Shown here piece after piece: positions 1 to 7,882 of a stretch of 64,000 bases of DNA. This DNA is from Micrococcus sp. EYE_212 (GTDB taxonomy: Bacteria; Actinomycetota; Actinomycetes; Actinomycetales; Micrococcaceae): positions 124,001-188,000 of the forward strand of contig NZ_JAHXOZ010000001.1 in NCBI RefSeq assembly GCF_023147585.1. Reading direction: 5' to 3'. The notes below the pieces were generated by a model. It saw only the letters and a list, made by a program, of their open reading frames with translations. It did not search any database and had not been told where the DNA came from. Positions within the stretch are counted from its first letter, which is position 1. Each line of letters begins with the position of its first letter. The translations under genes and the position numbers were made by a program.

Positions 1-1194
1 GGGTCGACCGTCGGGCAGGAGCGCGCGCAGCACGCGTTCGTACCGCGCCGCCACCGCGGGCAGGTGGGCGTGCTCGCTCACCCACGCCCGCCCGCCGTCG
101 CCGACGGCCGTCCGGGCGGGGTCCGCGGCGAGCGCGGCCAGGTGCGCCACGAGGTCGTCCACGCCCGGGCCGACGACGTCGGCACCGCCGGCCGCCTCCA
201 GCGTGTGGGCGGCCTCCCCCGTCACCTGGCCGGTGACGTGACGGCCGACCGCGAGGACCTCGTAGGTCTTGGAGGGGACGGTGTGGCGGAAGCTCGGCCA
301 ATCGGGGCGCAGGGAGACCACGAGGGTGTCCGCCCACGCGTACTGCTCGCCGACCGCGTCCCCGGACACGGGCTCGAGGAGCTCCGCGGCCCCGCCCAGG
401 CGGGCGTTCAGCTCCTCGAGCGCCGCGCGGCGGACGCCATCCCCCACGAGGCGCACCTGCACGCCGGGATGTGATGCGCGCAGACGGGCCGCGGCCTCCA
501 CGAGGCGCTCGAGGCCCTGGCTCTCCCCCATGTTGCCCAGGTAGAGGACACGCAGCTCCCCGGCGGCCCGTTCCCGGGGCGGCACGGTGCGCACGCGGCC
601 GAGATCCACGCCGTTGCCCAGCGTCACCACCGCGCCCATCCCCCGCGCGCGCAGGGTCTCGGCGAAGCCCTCGGTCACCGTCACGACGACGTCCGCGGCC
701 CGCTGCCCGCCCGCCACGACGCGCTCCATGGCCCTGCCCAGCGGGCCCTCGTGCACCCCGGCCTCATGGGCGAGGTCCGGCCACGCGTCGCGCATCTCGA
801 GCACGAGGGGGCGTCGGCGCAGGCGGGACAGGGCCCAGCCGGCCACCACGACGGGAAGGGCGGGGACGGTGGCCACCACGACGTCGGGGCGGGGTGCCAG
901 CAGGCCCCGCGGCACCGCGAGCACGCTGTGCACCACGGCCTCCACGAAGCGTCCGTTGCGGCTCCCGGCCCCGCGTGCCAGCCGCGGCGTGGGGAGGAGG
1001 CGCTCGCCGTCGTCGCCGTGGGAGGCGCGCAGTCCGCCGGGGGCGATCACGTCCACGTCCCAGCCGGCCTCGCGCAGCACGCGGACCACGACGGCCCAAC
1101 GTCGCGCCGGAGGCGTGCGCTCCGGGCGGTAGGAGTGCGTCACGAGCATCAGACGCGGGGGGCGGGCACGGCCCGCGGAGCGGGCGTCAGCCAC
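1..1194 (-). CDS. Glycosyltransferase, GT4-like (3' end outside window)
   Basis: The frame is open from the left edge to a GTG at 1194, and that GTG overlaps the TGA of the upstream LCP gene. The first residues read [13 protein letters not shown] and then LMLVTHSYRPERTPPARR, a Rossmann-type beginning seen in GT-B glycosyltransferases. The second half holds LYLGNMGESQGLERLVEAA, then LVGDGVRR and a region resembling the nucleotide-sugar-binding Rossmann domain of GT4/GT1 enzymes (PSKTYEVLAVGRHV). The last visible residues, ARYERVLRALLPDGRP, look close to the usual C-terminus, so little is probably missing. Such enzymes transfer a sugar from an activated donor onto a lipid-linked or polysaccharide acceptor. 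Its tight coupling to an LCP ligase suggests wall-glycopolymer synthesis; donor and acceptor cannot be read from sequence. Confidence 0.8.
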   Translation of the reverse strand, partial: MADARSAGRARPPRLMLVTHSYRPERTPPARRWAVVVRVLREAGWDVDVIAPGGLRASHGDDGERLLPTPRLARGAGSRNGRFVEAVVHSVLAVPRGLLAPRPDVVVATVPALPVVVAGWALSRLRRRPLVLEMRDAWPDLAHEAGVHEGPLGRAMERVVAGGQRAADVVVTVTEGFAETLRARGMGAVVTLGNGVDLGRVRTVPPRERAAGELRVLYLGNMGESQGLERLVEAAARLRASHPGVQVRLVGDGVRRAALEELNARLGGAAELLEPVSGDAVGEQYAWADTLVVSLRPDWPSFRHTVPSKTYEVLAVGRHVTGQVTGEAAHTLEAAGGADVVGPGVDDLVAHLAALAADPARTAVGDGGRAWVSEHAHLPAVAARYERVLRALLPDGRP

Positions 1195-2440
1195 CGCAGA
1201 CCTCCTCGGGGACGGCGGGGCTCGGGGCCGGCGGCGCGGACGAGCTCGGGGCGGACGACGCGGACGGGCTCGGCTCCGCGGTGGTCGAGGAGCTGGACGC
1301 GCTCTGGGACGCGGACGCCTCCGCGGCCTTCTCGGCCGCGCGGCGGCTGCGCGCGGCCTCCTCCGCCTCGATGTAGCGCTGCACGTCGTCCGCCGCGAGG
1401 GCGGAGCGCAGCGAGTCCATCCTGGCCGGGTCCAGCTCCAGGATGGACTGGCCGCCGGGAGAGCGGCCGAACCCGGCGATCGGCACGGAGAACATCTCCA
1501 CGTCCTCGCGGCCCACCTCGCGCAGCTGCCATGCCAGCGACGCCACGGTGGCGGCGTCCAGGCCGTCGTCCACCGAGAGGTGCCGGGAGAGGACGGAGAC
1601 GACGTCGGAGGTGCGGCCCGGGTTCGCCAGGATCTCCGGGCTCAGGAAGCGCCCCAGGGCCCCGCCGACGTAGCGCTGCTGGTTCTCCACCCGGGTGATG
1701 TCCCCGTCCTCGAACGCGTGGCGCTCCCGCACGTAGCGCAGGGCCGCGGTGTCCTGGAGGAGGATCTCGCCCCGCGGGAAGTAGGAGGGGTTGGTCTGCC
1801 CCGAGGAGAAGGCGGTGGGGTTGCAGACCTTCACGCCGCCGAGGGCGTCCGTGACGCCGCGGAAGCCCTGGAAGTCCACCTCCATGAGGTGGTGCACGGG
1901 CACGCCCATCAGCTGCTCCACGGTGTCGACGGCCAGCGGGTAGCCGCCCATCGCGAACGCCGCGTTGACCTTGTCCTGGTGGCGACCGGGGATCTCCACC
2001 CACGTGTCGCGCAGGATCGACATGATGTAGACGTGCTCCCGGTCCGCTGGGAGGTGCACCAGCATCATCGTGTCGGAGCGCCCGTCGCCGGCGTCCTCGC
2101 CCTCCTCCTCGGAGCGGGAGTCGGAGCCGAGCAGCAGGATGTTCATCGGTCCGGAGCCGGCGTCGTCGAGAGCCCCGGTGTCCACGGTGTTCCGCTGCTC
2201 GTCGTAGACGCGCCCGAGCGAGACGGCGTACCAGCCCGCGAGCACCACGGCGGCCCCCAGCAGGAGCGCGAGGAGGCCGAGGACCCACGGCCAGCGGCGG
2301 CGACGCCGTCGTCGGCCCCGGGCCGGGGACGGCGCGGGCGTGGGCCCCGCCGGCTGCCGGTGCTCCGCGACGGAGTCCTCGGGCGGCGTGCCGTCTGCGG
2401 GGTCACGAGGCGTCCACGGCGTCTGCGGGGGCTGGGTCAC
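1187..2440 (-). CDS. LytR-CpsA-Psr (LCP) family glycopolymer ligase, copy 1
   Basis: This 417-residue protein starts at a GTG (2440) preceded by ACAGGAG. It has a Pro/Arg-rich cytoplasmic N-terminus, one membrane segment (WPWVLGLLALLLGAAVVLAG, about residues 52-71) and an extracellular LCP domain. That domain has the expected blocks: MNILLLGSDSR, then SDTMMLVHL, SILRDTWVEIPG, KVNAAFAMGG, and a C-terminal TRVENQQRYVGG segment with the conserved arginines. The tail is Ser/Ala/Pro-rich and ends VCGG. LCP enzymes move lipid-linked glycopolymers onto peptidoglycan (family knowledge). The next gene overlaps its stop and encodes a glycosyltransferase, so the two are probably translated together. The -10 element TAGACT covers the mutM stop codon, so the gene may also have its own promoter. 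Confidence 0.9.
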   Translation of the reverse strand: MTQPPQTPWTPRDPADGTPPEDSVAEHRQPAGPTPAPSPARGRRRRRRRWPWVLGLLALLLGAAVVLAGWYAVSLGRVYDEQRNTVDTGALDDAGSGPMNILLLGSDSRSEEEGEDAGDGRSDTMMLVHLPADREHVYIMSILRDTWVEIPGRHQDKVNAAFAMGGYPLAVDTVEQLMGVPVHHLMEVDFQGFRGVTDALGGVKVCNPTAFSSGQTNPSYFPRGEILLQDTAALRYVRERHAFEDGDITRVENQQRYVGGALGRFLSPEILANPGRTSDVVSVLSRHLSVDDGLDAATVASLAWQLREVGREDVEMFSVPIAGFGRSPGGQSILELDPARMDSLRSALAADDVQRYIEAEEAARSRRAAEKAAEASASQSASSSSTTAEPSPSASSAPSSSAPPAPSPAVPEEVCGG

Positions 2441-2469
2441 GTCGGCTCCTGTCGGGAATGGCTCCGCAC

Positions 2470-2475
2470 AGTCTA
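2470..2475 (-). promoter_or_regulatory. Probable -10 element of LCP gene 1
   Basis: TAGACT lies 29 bases upstream of the GTG start and contains the TAG stop codon of mutM. I see no convincing -35. A start site near 2463 would leave a short leader carrying the ACAGGAG ribosome site. Confidence 0.45.
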
Positions 2476-3384
2476 GGGACCGGGGCGCGTGGAGGCCCGC
2501 CGAGGTCTCGGCTGGCACCGCGGGCAGCGGTGGGAGGCCCGCCCCATGAACGGCTCGCGCACGATCAGGGAGACGACGCCCTCCGCCGCGCAGCGCCGGC
2601 ACGGCGAGCCCGTGCGGCCGTACGCCTGCAGGGAGCGGGCATACTCGCCGGAGCGCCCGTCCACGTTCACGTAGAGCGCGTCGAAGCTCGTGCCGCCCTG
2701 CTCGAGGGCGCGCCCCATGATCTCCCGCACAGCCTCGAGGACGCCCACGGTCTCGGCGCGGCGCAGGCGGGAGGTGGGACGTTCGGGGTGCAGCCGGGCC
2801 GCCCAGAGCGCCTCGTCCGCGTAGATGTTGCCGATCCCGGACACGAGGGACTGGTCCAGGAGCGCGCGCTTCAGGACGCTGCGCCGCCGCGCCAGACGGG
2901 CGTGCACGGCCGCGGGGTCGAAGAGCGGGTGGAGGGGGTCCAGGGCGATGTGGGCCGCCGTCGCGGGGATCCGCTCCCCCGTCGCGGCCTCGGTGACGAG
3001 CGGGTCCAGCCACCAGCCGCCGAAGAGCCGCTGGTCCACGAACCGCAGCTCGCGCGCCGCGCCGTCTGCCGTGGTGATCGGGAGGCGCAGCCGCAGGTGG
3101 CGCGGGTCAGGATCGGCGGGCTCGTCCACGAGCACCTGGCCGCTCATCCCCAGGTGGACGACGACGGCGTCGTCGCCGTCCGCGAGCGGCAGCCACAGGA
3201 ACTTGCCGCGCCGCGCGGGCTCGGCGAGGACGGCCCCGTCGAGGCGCGCGCGCAGCGCGGCGGGTCCCCCGGGGCTGCGGCGCACCGAGCGGGCGTCGAG
3301 CACCTCGAGGGGGCCGGCGGCAGCACCGGCGGCGCTGCGGGCGATGCCCCGGCGCACGACCTCCGCCTCGGGGAGCTCCGGCAC
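2473..3384 (-). CDS. mutM: Formamidopyrimidine-DNA glycosylase
   Basis: This is a base-excision repair glycosylase/AP lyase that removes 8-oxoguanine. The 303-residue product starts at a GTG that gives (M)PELPEAEVVRRG. The start is fixed because the mature N-terminal Pro is the catalytic nucleophile and Glu follows two residues later. RRGKFLWL carries the conserved Lys of the beta-turn. The H2TH region LVSGIGNIYADEALW is clear. A C-terminal zinc finger is present (CRRC ... HRCPRC). An Arg/Pro-rich tail makes it somewhat longer than the usual 270-290 residues. The gene begins 7 bases after the rnc stop and continues the DUF177-rpmF-rnc-mutM operon. In many actinobacteria smc follows, but here an LCP ligase does. 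Confidence 0.96.
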   Translation of the reverse strand: MPELPEAEVVRRGIARSAAGAAAGPLEVLDARSVRRSPGGPAALRARLDGAVLAEPARRGKFLWLPLADGDDAVVVHLGMSGQVLVDEPADPDPRHLRLRLPITTADGAARELRFVDQRLFGGWWLDPLVTEAATGERIPATAAHIALDPLHPLFDPAAVHARLARRRSVLKRALLDQSLVSGIGNIYADEALWAARLHPERPTSRLRRAETVGVLEAVREIMGRALEQGGTSFDALYVNVDGRSGEYARSLQAYGRTGSPCRRCAAEGVVSLIVREPFMGRASHRCPRCQPRPRRASTRPGP

Positions 3385-3391
3385 GGCGGGC

Positions 3392-4126
3392 TCAGCGCCC
3401 CGCGGCGGGCAGGTCGGCCTCCAGGGCCGGCCAGGACTCGGCCGCGGCCTCGCGCTCGGCCTGCTTCTTCGAGCTGGCGACGGCGGAGCCGTAGTCCTTC
3501 CCGCCCACACGCAGGGTGGCGCGGTAGCGCGGGTCGTGCGCGGGGCCCTGCCCCTCGATGACGTACACGACCTCGCCGAGGCGGTGCCGGCTGGCGGCCT
3601 CGGCCACCACGGTCTTCCAGTCGGTGCTCTCGCGCATCAGGTCCGGCTCGTCGAGCAGCGGCACGACGTGCCGGTGCACGAGGGCCGCGGCGGCCACCGC
3701 CCCGTGGTCCACGTAGGTGGCGCCGATGAGGGCCTCGAGGCTGTCCGCGAGGATCGAGTCCTTGTCCGCGCCGCCCGTGCGGGCCTCGCCCGTGCCGAGC
3801 TTGATGAACGGGCCGATGCCGATCCGGCGAGCCACCTTCGCGAGCGCACGCGTCGAGACGACGGCGGCCCGGCGCCGGGCGAGGTCGCCCTCGGGCAGGT
3901 CCGGGTACACGGCGAAGATGTGGTCCGTGACCACGTAGCCCAGCACCGAGTCCCCGAGGAACTCGAGGCGCTCGTTGGTGGGCAGGCCGCCGTGCTCGTA
4001 CGCGTACGAACGGTGCGTCAAAGCACGTTCGAGCGTCTCGGACGTGATGTGCACGCCGAGACGCTCGAACAGTTCAGGTGTCTCCGGCGCGGGGGCGACC
4101 CCGCGGCGAGCCGGTGACGACGCCAT
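3392..4126 (-). CDS. rnc: Ribonuclease III
   Basis: This 244-residue endonuclease cleaves double-stranded RNA in rRNA maturation and mRNA turnover. The catalytic signature NERLEFLGDSVLGYVV lies near residues 50-65, and the second acidic cluster appears in the ADSLEALIGATYVD segment. A C-terminal double-stranded-RNA-binding domain ends in GKDYGSAVASSKKQAEREAA. The ATG at 4126 lies one base upstream of the rpmF stop region, so translation is coupled to the L32 gene. The order DUF177-rpmF-rnc-mutM is the common bacterial arrangement and supports the call. Confidence 0.96.
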   Translation of the reverse strand: MASSPARRGVAPAPETPELFERLGVHITSETLERALTHRSYAYEHGGLPTNERLEFLGDSVLGYVVTDHIFAVYPDLPEGDLARRRAAVVSTRALAKVARRIGIGPFIKLGTGEARTGGADKDSILADSLEALIGATYVDHGAVAAAALVHRHVVPLLDEPDLMRESTDWKTVVAEAASRHRLGEVVYVIEGQGPAHDPRYRATLRVGGKDYGSAVASSKKQAEREAAAESWPALEADLPAAGR

Positions 4127-4127
4127 C

Positions 4128-4331
4128 TCAGGCGTCAGCGACCTTGCGGCCCTTGTACTCGAAGAACAGCGGGGTGCCGGCGGCGTCGGTCTTCAGCTCG
4201 GCCTGGTGGGGCAGGCGGTAGGACACGCGGCCGTTCTCCACGGTCTTGACCAGCGTGGGGGCCTCGGCCTTCCACTGGGAACGACGGGAACGGGTGTTGG
4301 AACGGGACATCTTCCGCTTCGGGACTGCCAC
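4128..4331 (-). CDS. rpmF: Ribosomal protein bL32 (zinc-independent form)
   Basis: This 67-residue large-subunit protein begins with [20 protein letters not shown], the bL32 signature. The start is a GTG at 4331, with a purine-rich AGAGAGA stretch upstream. Many L32 proteins carry four cysteines for zinc; this one has none, so it is the C-minus paralogue type, which works without zinc. A C-plus copy could exist elsewhere. It lies only 2 bases downstream of the DUF177 gene, its usual partner. Confidence 0.97.
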   Translation of the reverse strand: MAVPKRKMSRSNTRSRRSQWKAEAPTLVKTVENGRVSYRLPHQAELKTDAAGTPLFFEYKGRKVADA

Positions 4332-4333
4332 GG

Positions 4334-4906
4334 CTATCTCTCTTCTGTCTCGGTGTTGGAGGTCTCTTCGGTGCCCGCGAGGGCGGCGAGCGCCGCCCAG
4401 CGCGGATCCACGCGCTCGTGGACGTGCCCCTCGGGCGCGTCCTCGAGGCGGATGCCGCAGTCGGCGCACAGGCCCTCGCAGTCCGGCCGGCACAGCGGCT
4501 GGAACGGCAGGGTGATGACCACGGCGTCCCGGAACACGGGTTCCAGGTCCACGGTCTCGTGCACCACGATCGGCTGGTCGCCGGCCTCGTCCCGGGACGC
4601 GCCGGTGAGGAACAGCTCCTGCAGGTCCACGGTGATCCCCTCGCGCAGAGGGGTCAGGCAGCGGCCGCACTCGCCCACCAGGTCCGCGTCCGCGGTGCCG
4701 GTGACGAGCACGCCCTCGTGGACGGCCTCGAGGCGCAGCTCGACGTCCACGAGGTCCCCCGCGGGGACGCCGAGGACAGGCGTGCTCACCCCCTCGGGGG
4801 CGGGCCACTGGGCCGTCACGTGACGCTGGATCCCGGCTCCGCGCAGGAGGTCGCGCACGGAGATGACCCACGGCGACCCCGCGTCGGGGCGTTCGTCGGT
4901 GTCCAT
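4334..4906 (-). CDS. DUF177 / YceD family protein
   Basis: This 190-residue protein is the standard upstream partner of rpmF. It contains two Cys clusters typical of the family: CGRCLTPL near residue 95, and a cluster further on with spacing C-x3-C-x3-C-x2-C ([13 protein letters not shown]). An acidic stretch and an [13 protein letters not shown] motif follow. Family members are linked with 23S rRNA accumulation in plants and E. coli, but the molecular role is not settled. The ATG at 4906 has GAGAGGAG upstream. A promoter with good -35 and -10 elements lies about 100 bases upstream, so this gene opens the operon. Confidence 0.9.
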   Translation of the reverse strand: MDTDERPDAGSPWVISVRDLLRGAGIQRHVTAQWPAPEGVSTPVLGVPAGDLVDVELRLEAVHEGVLVTGTADADLVGECGRCLTPLREGITVDLQELFLTGASRDEAGDQPIVVHETVDLEPVFRDAVVITLPFQPLCRPDCEGLCADCGIRLEDAPEGHVHERVDPRWAALAALAGTEETSNTETEER

Positions 4907-5004
4907 GATCGCTCCTCTCGGCGGTGGGACGGGCCGCGCCGACTGTCCGGATCGGACCGTTCGACGCGTGCAGGCAGGGTCAGGCCACGATGGACCGACA
5001 GCCC

Positions 5005-5033
5005 ATCCTAGCGGCTGCCCCGTTCCACGCCAA
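5005..5033 (-). promoter_or_regulatory. Promoter of the DUF177-rpmF-rnc-mutM operon
   Basis: On the minus strand TTGGCG (-35) and TAGGAT (-10) are separated by 17 bases. They lie in the 149-base gap between galU and the DUF177 gene, giving a leader of roughly 90 bases. No other element in this gap stands out. Confidence 0.65.
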
Positions 5034-5055
5034 AGCGGCGCACGGGCGGCGCGCC

Positions 5056-5967
5056 TCAGAGTCCGGCGGCGAACCCCTTGAGCCAGGCCCGCAGGTCGTC
5101 GCCGAGCTCGGGGTGGTCCACGCCGAGCTCCACCACGGCCTGGAGGTAGCCCAGCTTGTCCCCCGTGTCGTAGCGGCGGCCCTCGAAGACGACGGCGTGC
5201 ACGCCGTACCCCTCGCCCTCGCCCTCCGCGAGGGTCTGCAGCGCGTCCGTCAGCTGGATCTCGCCGCCGCGGCCCGGAGCGGTCTCCTCGAGCACGTCGA
5301 ACACCGCCGGGGAGAGCACGTAGCGGCCGATGACCGCGAGACGAGAGGGGGCGTCCTCGCGGGCGGGCTTCTCCACGAGCCCGGTCACGCGCACCACCTC
5401 GTCGGTGCCCTCCACGGCCTCGACGGCGGCCACGCCGTACGAGGAGACGGCCTCCTCCGGGACCTCCATGAGCGCGACGACGGAGCCGCCGAGGCGCTCC
5501 TGGGCGTCGATCATGCGGACCAGCAGGTCGTCGTCGGCGCCGATCAGGTCGTCGCCCAGGAGCACCGCGAACGGCTGGTCCCCGACGTGGCGGCGCGCAC
5601 AGCCGACGGCGTGGCCGAGGCCGAGCGCGGCGCCCTGGCGCACGTAGTGGATGTCCCCCACGAGGTCCGACTCGCGGATCAGGTCGATGCGCTTCTGGTC
5701 TCCCTTGCGCTCGAGCGTGGCCTCGAGGGCCGGGTGGCGGTCGAAGTGGTCCTCGAGGGCGCGCTTGTTGCGGCCTGTGATCATCAGGACGTCGCACAGC
5801 CCCGCGCGGCGGGCCTCCGCCACCACGTACTCGATGGCAGGGCGGTCGACCACCGGCAGCATCTCCTTGGGCATGGCCTTCGTGGCCGGGAGGAAGCGCG
5901 TGCCCAGGCCGGCGGCCGGGATGACGGCCTTGCGCGTGCGCGGGCGGGTGGGGGTCTGCTCGGTCAT
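5056..5967 (-). CDS. galU: UTP--glucose-1-phosphate uridylyltransferase
   Basis: This enzyme makes UDP-glucose from UTP and glucose-1-phosphate in the cytoplasm. The 303-residue protein has the nucleotidyltransferase signature VIPAAGLGTRFLPATKAMPK close to the N-terminus, followed by EMLPVVDRPAIEYVVAEA. Further on come VLLGDDLI (metal-binding Asp region), GLVEKP and YDTGDKLGYLQA. The ATG at 5967 overlaps the coaD stop (ATGA) and has CAGGAG upstream. It sits between coaD and the DUF177 gene, a position not part of the usual conserved block. Its product feeds the UDP-glucose dehydrogenase encoded at 21.2 kb and glycosyltransferases. Confidence 0.95.
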   Translation of the reverse strand: MTEQTPTRPRTRKAVIPAAGLGTRFLPATKAMPKEMLPVVDRPAIEYVVAEARRAGLCDVLMITGRNKRALEDHFDRHPALEATLERKGDQKRIDLIRESDLVGDIHYVRQGAALGLGHAVGCARRHVGDQPFAVLLGDDLIGADDDLLVRMIDAQERLGGSVVALMEVPEEAVSSYGVAAVEAVEGTDEVVRVTGLVEKPAREDAPSRLAVIGRYVLSPAVFDVLEETAPGRGGEIQLTDALQTLAEGEGEGYGVHAVVFEGRRYDTGDKLGYLQAVVELGVDHPELGDDLRAWLKGFAAGL

Positions 5968-6479
5968 GGACGGGTGCTCCTGGACGGGTCGGGGACGGCG
6001 GACGGGGACGGTGCGGCGTTCAGGCGCCGCAGCACGGCGGCGGGGACGAAGTCGCGGACGTCTCCGCCCAGGCCGTGGACCTCCTTGATGAGGGAGGAGG
6101 AGAGGTGGGCGAACCGCGGATCGGCCTGCAGGTACACGGTCTCCACGCCCGTGAGGTGGCGGTTCATCGTGGCCATGGGCGCCTCGAAGGCGAGGTCGGC
6201 GCCGTCCCGCAGGCCCTTCACGATGGTGTCCGCGCCCACGGAGCGGCAGAACTCGGCGAGCAGGCCGGTCCCCATGGGCCGGGCGCTCACGCCGGACAGG
6301 GAGGAGACCGTGGCCTCGACCATCTCGATGCGCTCGTCCACGGTGAACCGGTACGTCTTCTTGGGGTTCACGGAGACGGCCACGATCACCTCGTCGAAGA
6401 GGTTGGCGGCCCGCATGATGACCTCGACGTGACCCTTGTGCAGCGGGTCGAAGGATCCGGGGCAGACGGCACGGCGCAT
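5964..6479 (-). CDS. coaD: Phosphopantetheine adenylyltransferase
   Basis: This catalyses the penultimate step of coenzyme A synthesis, ATP + 4'-phosphopantetheine to dephospho-CoA. The 171-residue product starts MRRAVCPGSFDPLHKGHVEV, which contains the nucleotidyltransferase (T/H)xGH motif as HKGH. The RFAHLSSSLIKEV segment matches the family's C-terminal SSS-containing motif. A Ser/Pro-rich tail follows. A TAGGTT element ends 6 bases before the ATG, so the coaD-galU transcript may be leaderless. Confidence 0.96.
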   Translation of the reverse strand: MRRAVCPGSFDPLHKGHVEVIMRAANLFDEVIVAVSVNPKKTYRFTVDERIEMVEATVSSLSGVSARPMGTGLLAEFCRSVGADTIVKGLRDGADLAFEAPMATMNRHLTGVETVYLQADPRFAHLSSSLIKEVHGLGGDVRDFVPAAVLRRLNAAPSPSAVPDPSRSTRP

Positions 6480-6485
6480 GCGCCC

Positions 6486-6491
6486 AACCTA
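6486..6491 (-). promoter_or_regulatory. -10 element of coaD (leaderless layout)
   Basis: TAGGTT on the minus strand is followed by 6 bases and then the coaD ATG. No clear -35 is visible. Confidence 0.5.
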
Positions 6492-6557
6492 CCCCGGGGG
6501 ACCGGCGGGGGCGAGGACCGCTCTCCGCCCCCGCCCGCGGGCCGGCCGGCCGGAAAG

Positions 6558-6563
6558 TACAGT
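6558..6563 (+). promoter_or_regulatory. -10 element of the aminotransferase gene (leaderless layout)
   Basis: TACAGT is followed by 7 bases (GGCCGCC) and then the ATG at 6571. No Shine-Dalgarno sequence is present, which favours a leaderless transcript and fixes the start. Confidence 0.5.
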
Positions 6564-6570
6564 GGCCGCC

Positions 6571-7818
6571 ATGGACACCCCGGCCCCCCGCCCGACTCCC
6601 GCCGCCGTCCCCGGACCATGGCGCCGCGCCGCCGAGGCCACCGGGCTGCTGCGCGGGGGCGTCCCCGCGCCCACCGTCTTCGAGACGGTGACGGCCCTCG
6701 CGGCCGAGCACGGTGCCGTGAACCTGGGGCAGGGCTTCCCCGACGCCGACGGCCCCGCGGACCTGCTGCGCCTGGCCGCGGACGCCGTCCTCGCGGGCCC
6801 GAACCAGTACGCGCCCGGCGGCGGGGACGCGGCGCTGCGCCGCGCCGTCGTCGAGCACCGGCGGGCGCACTGGGGCGTGACGGAGGACCCGGACGCCGAG
6901 CTGCTGGTCACCGCCGGGGTGACGGAGGCGATCGCCGCCACCGTGCTGGCCCTCGTCGGCCCCGGCGACGAGGTGGTGACGGTGGAGCCGTTCTACGACT
7001 CCCACGCCGCGACCGTCGCCCTGGCCGGCGCCCGCCACGTGACCGTGCCCGTGGAGCCGCCCGCGTTCCTGCCCGACCCGGCCCGGATCGCGGCGGCGCT
7101 GACCGACCGCACCCGGCTGCTCATCCTCAACACCCCGCACAATCCGACCGGCGCCGTGTACCCGCGCGCCCTGCTCGAGGAGATCGTGCGGCTGTGCCGG
7201 GAGCGCGGCGTGCTGATCCTCTCCGACGAGGTGTACGAGCACCTCGTGTTCGAGGGCGAGCACGTCTCCCTGCGCTCGATCCCCGGGGCCCGGGAGATCG
7301 CCCTGACGGCGTCCGGGGCCGGGAAGGCGTTCGCCGTGACCGGGTGGAAGGTGGGCTGGCTGGCCGGGCCCGCCGAGCTCGTGGCCGCCGTGCGCGCCGT
7401 GAAGCAGTACCTCACCTTCTCCACGGGCCCGGCCTACCAGGCGGCCATGGCCGCCTACCTGCCGCGGGACGAGGCGCACCTCGTGGGGCAGCGGGAGCGG
7501 TACCGCGCCACGCGGGACACCCTCGTGGCAGGGCTGCGCGCCGTGGGCCTGGAGCCCGTGGTGCCGGACGCCGGCTACTTCGTGGTGGTGGACCTGGCCC
7601 CCTGGGGCGTGACGGACGCCTCGGCGGCCGTGCGGGACTGGGTGCGCGAGGCCGGCGTCGCGGGCATCCCGGTGAGCGCGCTGTGCCGGCCGACGGACGA
7701 TCCGGCCGACGCCCACCTCGCCTCCTGGCTGCGGCTGGCGTTCTGCAAGTCCGAGGACGTGGTGGCCGAGGGCATGCGGCGCCTCGCCGAGGCCGCGCCG
7801 CGGCTGCGCCGGGGCTGA
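6571..7818 (+). CDS. Class I/II PLP-dependent aminotransferase (DapC/kynurenine-aminotransferase-like)
   Basis: This is a 415-residue fold-type I aminotransferase. VNLGQGFPD opens the substrate region, NQYAPGGGDAALRRAV follows, and NTPHNPTGAVY carries the conserved Asn. DEVYEHLVFEG holds the PLP Asp/Tyr, and SGAGKAFAVTGWKVGW holds the Schiff-base Lys. The phosphate-clamping Arg lies in SWLRLAFCKSE near the C-terminus. Best relatives by motif are the actinobacterial enzymes annotated as N-succinyldiaminopimelate or kynurenine/methionine aminotransferases; the true amino donor is not determinable here. The start at 6571 is preferred over upstream in-frame starts because a TACAGT -10 ends 7 bases before it. 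It stands alone on the plus strand, splitting rsmD from coaD. Confidence 0.88.
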   Translation: MDTPAPRPTPAAVPGPWRRAAEATGLLRGGVPAPTVFETVTALAAEHGAVNLGQGFPDADGPADLLRLAADAVLAGPNQYAPGGGDAALRRAVVEHRRAHWGVTEDPDAELLVTAGVTEAIAATVLALVGPGDEVVTVEPFYDSHAATVALAGARHVTVPVEPPAFLPDPARIAAALTDRTRLLILNTPHNPTGAVYPRALLEEIVRLCRERGVLILSDEVYEHLVFEGEHVSLRSIPGAREIALTASGAGKAFAVTGWKVGWLAGPAELVAAVRAVKQYLTFSTGPAYQAAMAAYLPRDEAHLVGQRERYRATRDTLVAGLRAVGLEPVVPDAGYFVVVDLAPWGVTDASAAVRDWVREAGVAGIPVSALCRPTDDPADAHLASWLRLAFCKSEDVVAEGMRRLAEAAPRLRRG

Positions 7819-7852
7819 CGCTCCCCTCTCCCGCGCGGCCGCGTGCCGTCGG

Positions 7853-7875
7853 GCCCCCGCCCGCCGAGCGGGGGC
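7853..7875. terminator. Hairpin between convergent genes
   Basis: GCCCCCGC and GCGGGGGC form an 8-bp stem with a 7-base loop, between the converging aminotransferase and rsmD genes. There is no T-tract. Confidence 0.5.
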
Positions 7876-7882
7876 ACGGGGC

